64,000 bases of DNA from Maratus speciosus (Eukaryota; Arthropoda; Arachnida; Araneae; Salticidae). Position numbers and translations under genes: made by a program. The notes under the pieces are model-generated. The model saw nothing but the letters and a program-made list of their open reading frames with translations. It had not been told where the DNA came from and did not search any database. The stretch lies in the NCBI GenBank assembly GCA_963932465.1, contig OZ010791.1:325085283-325149282 (forward strand), in the 5' to 3' direction. Of this stretch, positions 13,062-25,458 are shown one piece after another (position 1 is the stretch's first letter; the number at the start of each line of letters is the position of its first letter).

Positions 13062-14253
13062 CAGGGTGACAAGAAATAACTTGGACGAAGATTCAAACCA
13101 AAAAATCTGTAAGTACCACTAAAGTTATAAAGTTATTGTCATAGGGAATTGATTCTAGAAAGCTACTAAACAGGTGTAAGTAAGTTAGTTGTGATAACCA
13201 TTATGGTTAACAAATGAACTGCCATACTTGAATTACATATGGAAGAAATGAAACAATGTGAAATTCTTCAACGATTGAAAGTGCCTAAGCAGACGGTTTC
13301 ATACACAATCAAAATGTTTAAAGAACAAGGACATAATGGTGACAGGCCAGGAAGAGGAAGAAAGCTCACGGTTAACACATCAAGAACCGGGTAGTTATCA
13401 AAAAGCGAGTTCAACGAAATCCTAGAATTTCAAGGAGAAAGGTTGCTAGAGAGATGAAGATCAACAGCAGAGAACAAACGCAAAAGACTTCAAAGGTGTA
13501 AAGAACTGTTAAAGAGGGTCGCAGGTGATCGATGGCAAACATTTGTCTTAACAAATGAGAAAATGTATTCGATTGAACAAGCTCACAATAGCCTTAATGA
13601 TAGAGTTTGGTCAGCAGAAGCACCTGGATCTTCTTGCATTGTTGAACGGCGCGAACGACCCCATTCTGTAATGGTTTGGGGTGGGATATGTGCTAGTGGG
13701 AAAACACCACTTGTTTTTGTTGATTAAGGGATAAAGATTAATCAACAAACATATCGCAAACTCATTTTGGAAGATGTTGTATTACCTTGGTCACAAAAGT
13801 TCTTTGGAAACAAAATATGGACCTTCCAACAGGATTCCGCACCTACACACAGAGCTAAAGGCACTCAAAGATGCAAGACACATTTTTCTGACTTCATTGG
13901 AGCTCAAGAATGGCCACCGTATTCCCCAGACTTGAACTCAATGGATTATTCTGTTTGGTCCTTCTTGGAGACAAGGGTGTGTGCTAAACCTCATAAAACT
14001 TAGGCATCCCTAAAGAAATCCTTATGCAAGGAATGGGATAAAATATCAGTAAGTGAGTTGCGGCCCATAGCCGAAAATTTTGTGACACGTTTAAAGCTCT
14101 GTATTAAAGGCTAAAGGTAGCCACTTTGAAAATTTGTAATTATATTAGACGAAATAGTGTATTCATATTTATTTTGAAGTTTTTTCTTATTATTTTCATT
14201 AGCATTAAAGTTATAATGTATCATGTGTGTCCAAGTTATTTCTTGTCACCCTT
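13062..14253 (+). mobile_element. mariner-like element with broken transposase
   Basis: Terminal inverted repeats CAGGGTGACAAGAAATAACT (13062, continuing TGGAC) and its complement ending at 14253 are flanked by TA on both sides (13060-13061, 14254-14255). That is the expected target duplication. One mismatch is visible at the terminal base of the right end. The interior carries the transposase pseudogene listed separately. Confidence 0.85.
13203..14114 (+). pseudogene. mariner (DD37D-type) transposase pseudogene
   Basis: The product would cut and paste the element at TA sites in the nucleus. Visible pieces in order: a helix-turn-helix stretch (EILQRLKVPKQTVSYTIK, near 13260), VLTNEKMYSIEQ (near 13550), MVWGGICASGKTPLVFVD (near 13672), FQQDSAPTHRA (near 13825), WPPYSPDLNSMDYSVW (near 13910), and a tail ending at TAA 14112-14114. 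Between the second and third catalytic Asp there are 36 residues, one short of the DD37D family pattern. The first catalytic Asp is Asn (LTNEK instead of LTDEK). There are early and internal stops (TGA soon after the ATG, TAA after FVD), a frameshift and a missing stretch after the helix-turn-helix. It is clearly dead. Confidence 0.85.
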
Positions 14254-15409
14254 TATATATATATATTTTGTTTGTCATACTACTATTTTTGTCACTACAT
14301 ACTACTAGTACACTTAACTGTGCACTGTAATAGGAGTCTCCAAAATTAACTGAATTTTTTCAAAACACATCAAAAATGCATATTTTTTATTAAAAATTGC
14401 CGTTCTTTTATATTCAAGTACCTATAAAAGAATTACTTTATCACACAGAGCTTAGATTATGGATCAGAACATAGTGAGTAATATGAAAAGCATTTTGATA
14501 AAATTCCACTGAAATATTGCTAAAATATTTTATGCAATGAAGTTTCTCATACAGGGAAATAATGGAAAAATTTATTTTTCGGAAATCGCATTTAAAAATT
14601 TCTTATCTAAGAAATTAATATAGAAGTGTCAATTAAGATTTTTTAATGTTTTCATGTAAAATACTTAAGACAATCATACATAGAAACAACATTTAAGTTT
14701 CTCCTGACCATCCTACGCCCTCTTCCAGTATTAAACTCTTTAATTACAGTTTATTATTTTGTCATAGTGCTTCTTCTGGTAATGGCAGGAATAAAATTAA
14801 AACAGATTTTGAACCGTAAAAGATATCTCTTTCAAATAAAACAATAAAAGAAATTTCGAAAAATTTAACCAAAACGGCAATTTTAATTTAAGCCTAAAGA
14901 TAGTTCAAAGAGGTACGAGTCTTCTTAATACAAATTTAAATACTATTCCTATAATCTTTATTCTTTTAGGCATTTATTTTACAAATAAAGCTGTTTTTTA
15001 TTTCTTCACCCTCCAACCGGCTGACCCGGATTTTTGCGTTTCTAGAAACCATGTTAAAATGGCTGTAGACAAAAATATTTTAAACAGAATTTTATTTTTA
15101 ACAAAATATAGAAAGAAGTGGTATTAAAGATATAACGAAAGAAAACAGTTAATTTGTGAAATATTTTTAAAAATAAATATTGCGCGCAAAAAGTGTACAC
15201 TGTATTACAAGCAATTTAATAGTTATCACGGGTTATTAGTTTTAAAGAAAATATTAAACTTTCCTTGAAATAAAATGACATTTCCTCGCCAATGCTTAGC
15301 CAATTGCGTCCTGATGTATTTCAAAGATGAGTCTCATACTATTCAATATTTTCTCATCTTCTGTTTTGTCAGAGAATTAAAAGTATAAATTGCTGTATTA
15401 AACTTCATA
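14254..15409. other. AT-rich spacer
   Basis: A short TA run at 14254-14265 abuts the mariner element. Nothing else was recognised. Confidence 0.4.
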
Positions 15410-16275
15410 TAATTTGCTCCTATCACGTTATATAATACTGTGTTTAGAAAAGCTTTTTATAGTTGTCCGTTAAATACGATTTTTTGCAAATTTAAAAGCA
15501 ATCAGATTCCTTTTTTTTATTTTTTTTATTATTATTTTATAAAAATAAAGTATTCGTTTACTCTTCAATACTTTTAAAGCAATTGCTCCTATCATGCTAT
15601 ATTTTACTGTGCTTCGAAAAGCTTTTTATAGTTATTCGTTAAATATGATTTTTTGCAAATTTAAAAGCAATTAGATTCCCTTCTTTTCTTTTCTTTTCTT
15701 TCTTTTTTCTTTTCTTATTTTTAAATAAAGTGTTTGTTTACTCTTCAATATTTTTAAAGCAATTGCTCTTATCATGTTATATAATACTGAGCTTCGAAAA
15801 GCTTTTTATAATTCTTCATTAAGTATGATTTTTTGCAAATTTAAAAGAAATCAGATTCCTTTATTTTATTTTTTTTTACTGTTATTTTTTAAAAATAATG
15901 TGTTTGTTTACTCTTCAATATTTTTAAAGAAATTGCTCTAATCGCGCTATATAATACTGTGCTTCAAAAAGCTTTTCATTTGTTCACTAAATAGGTTTTT
16001 TTTTTTTAATTTGAAAGCAATCAGATTCCTTTACTTTATTTTATTTTTATTTTTATTTTATAAAAAAAAGTGTTTGTTTGCTCTTCATTATTTTTAAAGC
16101 AATTACTCCTATTATGCTATATAATACTGCGCTTCGAAAAGCTTTTCATAGTTGTTTATTAAATATATTTTTTTGCAAATTTAAAAGCAGTCACATTCCG
16201 TTTCCTTTCTTTTATTTTTTTATTATTTTTTTTTTTAAATAAACTGTTTGTTTACTCTTCAATATTTTTAAAGCA
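15410..16275. repeat. Tandem array, ~170-180-bp unit, about 5 copies
   Basis: Each unit holds gctcYtatcatgYtatataatactg, cttcgaaaagctttttatag, gattttttgcaaatttaaaag, a T-rich variable stretch, and gtttgtttactcttcaatattttt. The aagctttt phrase falls near 15450, 15622, 15802, 15970 and 16140. The T-rich stretch differs in length and includes TTTTC runs in the second unit. The array is satellite-like and non-coding, and its unit length is close to nucleosome size. Confidence 0.8.
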
Positions 16276-16725
16276 ATAATGATAGTCTGAAATTTCCCAG
16301 ACAGAGTAGTATCCATCATTTGTTGATTAACAACATTCGATGTCGTACTTATAAAAATTTTTGACACAAGTTAAGAGCTACTTAGAAAATGAGGTCAAAG
16401 AAAATTAATGAAAGTATGCGCTAATGAGCTTATTTAAACTCTTAAAAGAGAATATCAAGTTTTGGATAAAATACATTAAAGGAAAGCACGGAAAAACATC
16501 AATCTAAATATCGTTAAAGATTTTTTTTTTTCCTTCTTTCAGGATAATAACCTTAATTTTATTTCTTTTTTACTTTTTTTAAAGTGATGAAGATTCACAT
16601 CTCTTTTGAAGCGCGATAACAATAATGGTTATAATTTTATTTTTGTTTCGCTCTATTTATAAATAACAATAACAATATCTTAAATTGACAATTTCTTAAA
16701 ATCCGAATACATGCCGAATACATGT
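16276..16725. other. AT-rich spacer
   Basis: Nothing was recognised. Confidence 0.4.
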
Positions 16726-16893
16726 CCGAATACATACAACAGACTTCTGTGCTTTACAAATGAATCTACTAAAATTACAGTAATCGTACTAAAATTTTAA
16801 CTGTAACCAGGGTTGCAGTTACATAAAAAGTTCGAGGCATCCCAGTTTCCTAGAAAAAATTTAGTAACTTTACATATTTTTACAGTGTACTAG
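16726..16893. repeat. MITE-like repeat D, reverse copy
   Basis: It is the reverse complement of the block at about 9830-9960. Shared phrases are ttgcagttacat, aagttcKaggcatc, ctagaaaaaatttagtaac and aaaattacagtaat. It ends in TTTTTACAGTG followed by TA (16892 area), the terminal motif shared with other elements here. Confidence 0.5.
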
Positions 16894-18125
16894 TTAGAGA
16901 GTTTCTCAGGCTAAATATAAGCTAAAATATGCCAAATTCCATTTTCTTTAAGTAAATAATCTAGCTTTGAAGGAGAATTTTTCTTTTCATACAAACTGCT
17001 TATAGTTAAATAAATTTTTGGTTTCAAAATAAGTTCATTTTACTTGAGAAATTCGGATTTTTCGTAGCTATCAAGCTAATTTATATTATAATATTGAACA
17101 TAGACATCTGCGGAAGGATCTCATATTTAAATTGTTAATATAATCTTCAGAAATGTATTACTCGAGAGTGAACAAAATACCCCCAGGTTCCCTGCTAAAT
17201 TATTTCTTCAGTAAATCTGTAGATGCTTCCTAGTTATTTTTGGAGATACTAGATGTCTTCCCCATACATCATGGAACATTCAATACCGCCAATTACGACG
17301 ACATATATTAATGACAAATTGTGCTCGATAAAGGTTGGCCTTTTCCAAAAATGTTAAAGGATAAATAGGTCTATTATAAAAATAGAACGTTTTGTAGTGT
17401 TTTAAAACTAAACAAGCCATTTCAGAAGTTGTTTGAATTCAGGCATTTGTATTTGAAATATTATTAGCTATTTATTTGTTATTGTTTAGTTATTCTGTGT
17501 ACTTGCAATATTCAAATATGTTTACATAAGGCTGTTTAAATTGTCACATAGACGATGGTGACTTTCTCGTTATATAAATTGAACAAGTGAGGTATTTTAA
17601 TTTTACTTTGAATTTGAAGTAGAATGATTTTAGAAGATAATACGGAAATATATAGATAATTAAAATTAAAATTAATACTTCCATAGATTTTTTATATAAT
17701 TAAAATACTTATTGTGAAAAGCAGCTTTATAAATAATAACACAACATTTGTAGAATCATAAATTCCAAGCTCCTGTGTGTTCTAAAAAGAAATATATTCT
17801 TTTGTATATTCCACAGTGAAATGGCCAGTAAAAAATAGCCATTGGACAACGTTGATAATGGACATCATATATACATGGAGGCTCCGCACCCTGTACCGCA
17901 ATTACTTAGTCCGCAAAACTATGGACTTTCAGCAGATTCGCGCGTCGCAACTTTCTCGTAATTCATTCATAGGCGGAAACACGCTGTAATCTGACCCAAT
18001 AAGAAATTGAAAATTCTTTAATTAAGAGGATTTTAAGAAATTAAAATAATCTATGAAAATGCAAGTTTGCAGACAGATTAATTGTATAAACCTCGTATTT
18101 TTGTGCTTTTTGTACTTAGGTTATA
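16894..18125. other. AT-rich spacer
   Basis: No gene was seen. Bases 17860-17990 are somewhat richer in GC (gaggctccgcaccctgtacc, cagattcgcgcgtcgcaact) but no open frame or splice-flanked exon could be supported. Confidence 0.4.
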
Positions 18126-19491
18126 CACTGTAAAAAAAATTCCGCAACGTTCCTGGTAAAAAATGGGCAGCTGAGTTGCCCATTATTTCCAAGAAACATT
18201 TCTTGAAAATGACTGGAAGTCATTTACTGTATATGTTAAAAAGGTTAAGGTTTACTGTATATGTTAAAAACTTTCTACAGAAATGCCAGTAAGTTTCCTG
18301 CGAAATACCAGGAATATTTCTGTTGACAGCAAAACATTACTGACATTTCACAGCATGCGGGATCCGCAGACGATTTTTACATTTCCAGTTGACAATTTTC
18401 GCTTTATTATCATTATTTGTTAGAATGAAAAAATATTTTGAAATTGACATCAAAATTATTATTTATAATTTACACGAAAAAATAAATTTTCAGTTAAAAT
18501 TCAATAAAGTAAATATATATATGATATATTGTTTCTGAACTTTGCTTAAAATATAAAAATATATAAATGTAAATAATAATTAGAAAAAAAATCTAGACAT
18601 AAAATATTTTGGATTTTCGTTAGTAATTATGTTAGTTTACAAGTTAGATAAAATACATATAAATTTTCATGAAAAAAAAAACCTAAACGTAATTGTATAT
18701 TTTTTCCGAAAAAAAAAATCAAATTTGCAGCAATTCAAAGTGTCAAATATATATCAAATTTAAATGAAATTGTAATAAAGTGTTAAAATATAAAATTAAT
18801 TAAAAAAGAAAAAAAAAAGTCCAGAGGTAGCATCGAACTCGGGCCGTACGGGTGGCGTGCGAGCTTTCTGCGTCCACACCACGAAAGACACGTTGAGAGC
18901 TGCAAACTAATGGGTATTTGAAACGTATGCTAAACCTCGGCATCTAATTTCTGAAAATCTAAGTCCCATTTGAAGAAATCCTTTCACAAGAATAATTAGA
19001 GATAAGAACTCTAAAACATACTTTAAATTAATCAAAATCGGTGAGAATCATGTTTGATGGTCCCCTGGTTAATGGAGATCCAAATAATAGGTGTATTTTT
19101 TTACACGGTCTACTCCTTAAACATTCCACAGACAAGTACGAGATACAATCTCTTAGCGATGTCACGGAGGTATTGTATTTTCATCTGAATTGTCTTGACA
19201 ATAGAGACGTAAAGGATTATGTCGTCTATTGATTTATTTGCATTCCATATTGATTTTTTTACATTCATTTAAGAAATTCTTTTTCGACACTCGCGCGCGA
19301 GCAACGGATTATAGCAAAAAAATAATAAACGGCGGCCGCAGCGTTTTGCTGTTTCCAACTTTTGGTTCAAGAACGTTTCAGATAAGAAAATCAGAATTTC
19401 ACAGGAAAGAGCTAAATTATTCTGAAAACCTGAGAAAAGGCGAAACGTTCTTGGATTTTACATGGAACGTTACCATTTTTTTTTTACAGTG
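18126..19491. mobile_element. TA-flanked TIR element (CACTGTAAAA group), 1.37 kb
   Basis: TA at 18124-18125 and 19492-19493 flanks CACTGTAAAAAAAATTCCGC (continuing aacgttcc), mirrored by ggaacgttaccattttttttttACAGTG on the right. Inside are short inverted phrases (ctggtaaaaaatggg, ccagtaagtttcctg) and, at 18829-18895, a segment with a B-box look (gcatcgaactcgggcc on the plus strand). Small open frames at 19041-19516 resemble nothing known to me. It is non-autonomous and probably moved by a Tc1/mariner transposase. Confidence 0.65.
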
Positions 19492-19540
19492 TAGTTTAGT
19501 GTCAGGAATTAATTAGTAATTTTTGATTATTTCCATATTC

Positions 19541-19542
<2 letters not shown>

Positions 19543-19585
<43 letters not shown>
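19543..19585. repeat. (TA)n microsatellite
   Basis: About 21 uninterrupted TA dinucleotides. It replaces the outer end of the left TIR of the element that starts at about 19588. Confidence 0.95.
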
Positions 19586-19587
<2 letters not shown>

Positions 19588-22478
19588 TTATTTTCGCAAC
19601 CATTGGTTCTAGATGCATACTTCCAATTACAAAAAGTAGTCAAAATTAGGTGCAGAGTTAAGATGGAAAAAAGTTTGAAGCGAAAAAACAATTTACTGAA
19701 GATTTACAGAATCTAAATTTTTATACAGCCCTCAGATCCCTGTACTTATAATTAGGGGTGTTTTGTCTACTCAAAATTATTGCAAACACAAAAAGTTCTG
19801 GATCTGTACGACCAATATTCACTGACAAATTTGAGTTCAAAGTTGTCATGCATAGTATGGGGACCGTATACAAAGAGTGATGCGAATATATCCCCTATCA
19901 GAAAGACAAGGAGATTTTAGAGTTAGATATAATAATGCTAAATAAAAGGATGAAAAACAACAACTTCAATTCCTTAAAAAAATGATGCGTATTTTAAAAT
20001 GCTGTTAGATTACACTGTCTTTCAAATGTTTGGTTGTGCCTTGTTTTTTAGCTTTTGAAAATTGATTCTTATGTATTTTTTAACGCTGAATCCGAAAATG
20101 ACTTCATTTTAAACCATCACGTCAGGATTTTTCTCAAATCGTAAATTTCAAAGTTAAAAAGCTCAAAGTTAAAATTTATCCCCCTCCCCTCCCAACCTCA
20201 TCGGACTCCTGAGCTGTTTAGCTGTAAGAAACACAGTATAATCCAGAAAATTGAATAAGTTATTGAATCCATCTATATATATAAAAAAAAAAAGTTTTGT
20301 TTTCGAAATGGACCAATGAAAATCTGCGTAGATATTCCGGGTAGATTGGCATCCACTTTGAATGCTTAAGCATGGCCTTTCATCGTTAATATTAAAAAAA
20401 ACTGTTGCATACAAAAATAAGAAAATCGGTGGCATTATAGAGAAATGTTTAATAAATACGCTGATGCAGACAGTTTTCAAATCGAAGAATTATTTAAAGA
20501 GATATTTAATGCTAAAGTTGGACAAAATCGTTCCATTAAAAAAGTTTTATTGGAGCAAGAACTATACATGAGAATTTAATCATTTTTAGTTAATTTTATA
20601 CGTTATAAGTTACCGGTGTAGAGATTGCATTTATTTTTCTTATTTGACTCATTTTTTGAGGTTTTATTTCTATTTTAAATTCAAATTTTCAGCATTTCAA
20701 GAGATATTTTTTACAAATTTTAGAAAATGTTATTAATTTAAACTGTTGCCAATTGTATAAACAGCGCAAACAATAATGTTTATTTCAAATTAAAAATTTA
20801 TTTACACGTGATTATTACAAACAGAAAAAAAACTTTAAAATTAGAATTAAATGATTACATGTTAAAAGCAGGAAAATTACGTCATAAGAACCATATTTAC
20901 ACTTGAATTTTAAAAGAGAAACGAAATCTTAAAATAAAAAAAAATCATTATTATTCGTTAAAACTTGTAAATGGAGAAAATTTCGTCATATTTAAAATGG
21001 CCAAAATATATGGCAAAACAATTTAAATTGAAAAATATATTTGCGCGAGATATTTTGAGATAATCTTTTCAACTATTTTCGTGAATTCGAAGACAGCGCA
21101 AATAATATTTCCTTCTAACAACAAAAGTATGTCCACGTGAATATTAATAAGAGAAATAAAACTTTGGTATAAATTACGTCAGATTTAAAACGATACATTT
21201 AAAATGAATTATTTAAAAGAGCTATCTTATAGCGCTGTTAAAAAATACCGGGAGACAATGACACTGTCTACTTAACTATTTTACATTAGCTTATTTTCAA
21301 ATGTTTAACTAATTTTTTTAATTAAATACAAAAACAGCCATTGTATCTCTTAACAGCAACAGATTTGGTCAAAGCCGATCCAATTAGCGTGCTTTTTGGA
21401 TTTTGGTGTGCCTGAACGGGGGTTGGCGAGCGTAGCTCGTAAGGGGCAGAGCCCCCTAATTAAATAAAATTAAACTGAATAAAAATGGCTTACGTTTATT
21501 TTATAGTATCAGATTTTTTGCTTTTTTTTAACCTCGAATTTTACGATTTACGAAAAAGCCTGACGTGATGTTTAAAAGCGAAGTTAATATTTTTATTCAG
21601 CGTTAAAAATGCATAAAACGCAATTATAAAAGCTAAAAAACACAACCACCGCAGGTTTATATTATCTAATCTAAAACTCTTTCTTAAACTTGTTGACGGT
21701 AATCTGTCCGATTTTTTTTCTTATCCTCTAATATAAGTATGTATAAGACAGTAAGCGTCGAAAATTATAATAACATTACATTGCCATCGTATTTAAGTCA
21801 GTATGTAAAATTTAACTTCGATCGGACATTTGGAAATGAGTTAAAGTTCGCGGACAAATTTTAAACTGGAAAGACGATCGTTGCAAGTTAAATAAAACCT
21901 TATGAAAATAACATAATTTTTGTTAAAAGAAATCATAGCCTCAAATCCTTACAAAATAAAACATATGTTAAAATACAATTATTTTAACTAACCTGAAACT
22001 TAACTAATAAATTTAACTCAAACATAATAGTTGTACGATTTCTTTCAAAGCGCAGATACCTTGAAATAAGTTTAACTACTTTATATGCGACCCCTGAAAT
22101 CATGGCCGAAATCATCTTGAAATGCAAAAAAGTGGTAGTCATGCATTTCAAAGTTTCATAACTTGGTCAATTTTTATGTTAGATGAATGGGACTTTTTGT
22201 GTCTTACTTGTTAGTGTCACAGAAAAGTTTTACTAAATATCACTAACAGGACCGGAACCGTACAAAAATTTAAATTTCATAATTTTTTAATAAATGTTTT
22301 TCTTGACCCAAATCACTTTAAAAATAATTCTTTACCTTATTGAAACCATTTTTGTATATGGAAATATGCATCTAGGACCAACACTTGCGAAAATAAATCA
22401 ATAAATATAAATATAATGAAAAACGCGAAAATAAATTAATAAATAAATAAGGTCGGTCAGGTTATTTGTGGAACCCTG
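19588..22478. mobile_element. Long-TIR element C, copy 1, split by a Helitron
   Basis: Left phrase tttattttcgcaaccattgg..gatgcatacttcc is mirrored near 22375-22420. The right end, ggaaccctg, abuts TA (22479-22480). Both outer thirds match the second copy at 45911..47650: gcgtattttaaaat..ttagattacact near 19985 matches 46444, and attatctaatctaaaactYtttcttaaact near 21662 matches 46850. The Helitron at 20272..21459 interrupts it. The outermost left TIR is lost in the TA microsatellite. No transposase was recognised in either copy. Confidence 0.7.
20272..21459 (+). mobile_element. Non-autonomous Helitron (family A), 1.2 kb
   Basis: The 5' end is TCTATATATATAAAA after an A. The 3' end has GGTTGGCGAGCGTAGCTCGT, a GGGGCagaGCCCC hairpin, CTAA, and then T (21460). 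Insertion between A and T without target duplication is diagnostic of Helitrons. The 3' ~100 bp are shared with the larger copy ending at 5089 (tcttaacagcaac..gattagcgtg). There is no Rep/helicase coding. Small open frames inside are not similar to anything I know. Confidence 0.9.
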
Positions 22479-23703
22479 TATATTTATGCTTTGTGAAATC
22501 ATTTGAAATTCAAAGTAACCTCTGTGCATTTCTCCATACAGCTAAACAAAAAAAAGTTATAAATGAAAAAAAATATATATCGATAGATAGTCTGTCACCA
22601 AACAAGGTTCTTATAAAAGTCAGACAATTGTGTTAAGTTAATAATTTCTATTTTTTATCTTAGTGCTGTCATACAGTGGTATATACGGGAAAAAAGAATT
22701 TTGTTAATATTTTTCTCACTAGGGTTCATCAGCGGCTTAAAATAAACTTGAATTAAATCTGTCCTATCTTATTTGAACTTGGAGTATTGTTGTCACGTGG
22801 GGAAAAAATAAATTTTGTAATTTCCCACCAGGTTCGCAACCGGTATAAAAGAACCTATTATACGATTTTTTTTTTATGAAAACATAATAAAGACGTGTCG
22901 CAAGCTTATTATGAAGATTTATTTTTAAAAAATCTAAGTAATCAATTTTATCTATATTTAGTTACCTATTCATTTCGAATGGACTCTATGAACTAAAAAG
23001 AAAATGAAGTTCAATCAGTGCAACCTATTTTTAACTTCATTACTGCCAACACTATTGTATAGATAATGACACGGGACTGACAACTCTGTATTTGATGGCC
23101 TAGTTGTGGGTCGACTACCTTTACAATACATTTATTAATACATTTGCGATATAATAGAAAATTAGATTTGCAAATGTATTGTGACAAATTTTACTTATTT
23201 TTATTATTATAGAGTTTTTGAAATGTTGAAAAAATGTGTTGTACCACCTTTAATCATAATTATAAAAGAGTTCTTACCGTAGCCACGTTTGGCTTTTGAG
23301 TGGTGAAAAGTCTGTAAGATGAAGAATTGAAATAAGAAATTATTGCTCTGCTATTCATTGAAAGGACTCTGGTCCATTCAGACAATATTGGTATTGTTTT
23401 AATTGCTGTTTTATGAGTTTTGAACTTTCATTTTTGTTTTACTGATTAAAGAAAAGTGCAAGGGAAAGAAAAATAATAACTTAATGTAATAAGCCTGTAT
23501 GGTTAATCATATATTTTATTTAACTGTGTGCGAGGAAAAACTATGTAAATTTACAATAATTTCAACATTTCATTATAATAATTAAATTCAAATATTAAAA
23601 CTTAACTATTAAACATGATTTTTTATGTGGCAGGGATAAAAGTTAAATTTTTTATCATTATAGTAAAATAAATAATGAAATGCAAAACTAGAATATTTTA
23701 CTC

Positions 23704-23738
<35 letters not shown>

Positions 23739-24855
23739 TCATAAAATACATGTCATATACATTTCAAATATATATAAATGTAAATTTAAATCATATTCAA
23801 GGCATTTAAATACTAGCATTTAAGTTTTTACAACGTTTGTAACAAAATAACTTTCAAGGTAGGTTTCCGCAGAAAATTGCAATAAAATTTCAAAAGAAAG
23901 TTTTTCTTTAAAAAAATGGTGTGCAACTTAGAGTTGCATATTTCTTGGATTTTTTTGGGGGGATTCACCAGTTTTAAATCAGTTTAACTGACAGTTCATA
24001 TTTTGAAATACCAGAGAATTTAGTTCCTAAAATATTAATTAAAAAAAATATAAAATAATTTGTTCTTAAAACGTTACATCATTAGTAAAGCACTACGTTA
24101 CTTTCAAGAGTAGTTGGATATAATCGGCCCAACGCTGATCTTGATCGACCGACCAAGGTTAACAAAAAAGACAGGCTGCCGCACTACGTTTCACGGCATC
24201 CTACTTTGGACTAAGTGATGCATTTTTCGCGCATCTGTACTAGTGCTTTTCTTGCAACTGTGTCACGTGACTCATCTTTTCCGAAAAGATACCAACGTGT
24301 AACACAATGTGCCAGCTTGTCTTTTTTGTTAGTTTCTGGCCAATCTGCAGTGACGTCAAATTTCATCATTAGATATACACGAATCGTCATTAGTTAAATA
24401 AAAATAATAGAAAATATCTCTTTCAACAATAATTTGCGACAAAGAGTAATGCAATTGAGTTTATTTGTATTGTCCTGTAAATTAACTATATATATTGTAC
24501 CCCATATATTCATTGGAGAAATTACAACAATATGCATCAGTAACACATATAAATTGGATAGAGTTTCAAATATTATAACAGCACTAATATGCATTTCAAG
24601 GCATTATCGCTTCGAGACGGTATTGATACTGAAATATTTTCGTTATCCTGTACAATATCTATGAGCATTATGTAAAAAAAGCATGATCTTGGTGACTGTA
24701 ACCACATACTAAAATTATATTAAAGTCAGCGTTCTACGATTCCCGCATTATAGCTTTTCAAAAAAAGTCTCAGACATTTGTTTCATTAAATCGTTACATA
24801 TATTCGTTTCCTAACATCCTGTATTTATATATATATATGTATATATATATATATA
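22479..24855. other. AT-rich spacer
   Basis: A T run lies at about 23709-23737. Bases 24680-24725 (gactgtaaccacatactaaaatt..gtcagcgttctacg) resemble the repeat at 50155-50198. A slightly GC-richer patch at 24115-24370 has no supported exon. No gene was seen. Confidence 0.4.
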
Positions 24856-25280
24856 AATTTGTAGAAGTTATTGTTTGTAAAATGTTAATATATGGATAAT
24901 TTAAATAAGTAGACGTTTGAATCACAATACGTACACTTTAATACAATTCTATAAGGGTAACTTTACATCACTTCGTTGATACTTTTCTAAATACAGCACC
25001 TTTCTTACTTAAAACTTACAATATATTTCTTACGAATAATTTGATTAGGCTTAACAATACCTTCCTTGGCATCTAATGAGCCGCTGCTTCATGCACAACA
25101 TTATTTTTTAGACTGCTTCTTTTTTAATTTTTGAATATGTCCAAACCTTGATCTCGTGATTGTGAATTTTCATTACTCGTGCTTTCAAATTATGGATAAC
25201 AAAAATACCAGAGCATCAGTTAATTTGTTTATCATGTACGTCATAAAGAAAATAAAGTATGTTTAAATTTAAATCCTACA
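24856..25280 (-). repeat. 3' LTR
   Basis: Nearly identical to 28330..28755. Plus-strand edges are aatttgtagaag and aaatcctaca. The exact inner or outer A at 24855 cannot be assigned because the flank is also A/T. No clear polypurine tract precedes it: the adjacent sense sequence is caggatgaccgatt. Confidence 0.9.
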
Positions 25281-25458
25281 AATCGGTCATCCTGACATGA
25301 TGGCGTCCCGACATCATCATCTTGGCTTATTATTTCTTTTTTTATGTTTAAACAGCTACACTCTTGAGGCTTTTATACATTTTTCTTTCACATAAAATTT
25401 TGATTATAGGTTCAATACACATACACGTATATTTAATCTATCCGACTCGTCCAGGAGT

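Noticed and set aside
24115..24397. GC-richer patch with a 60-residue open frame as a possible host exon
   Set aside because: No protein motif, and the flanking splice signals are not convincing.
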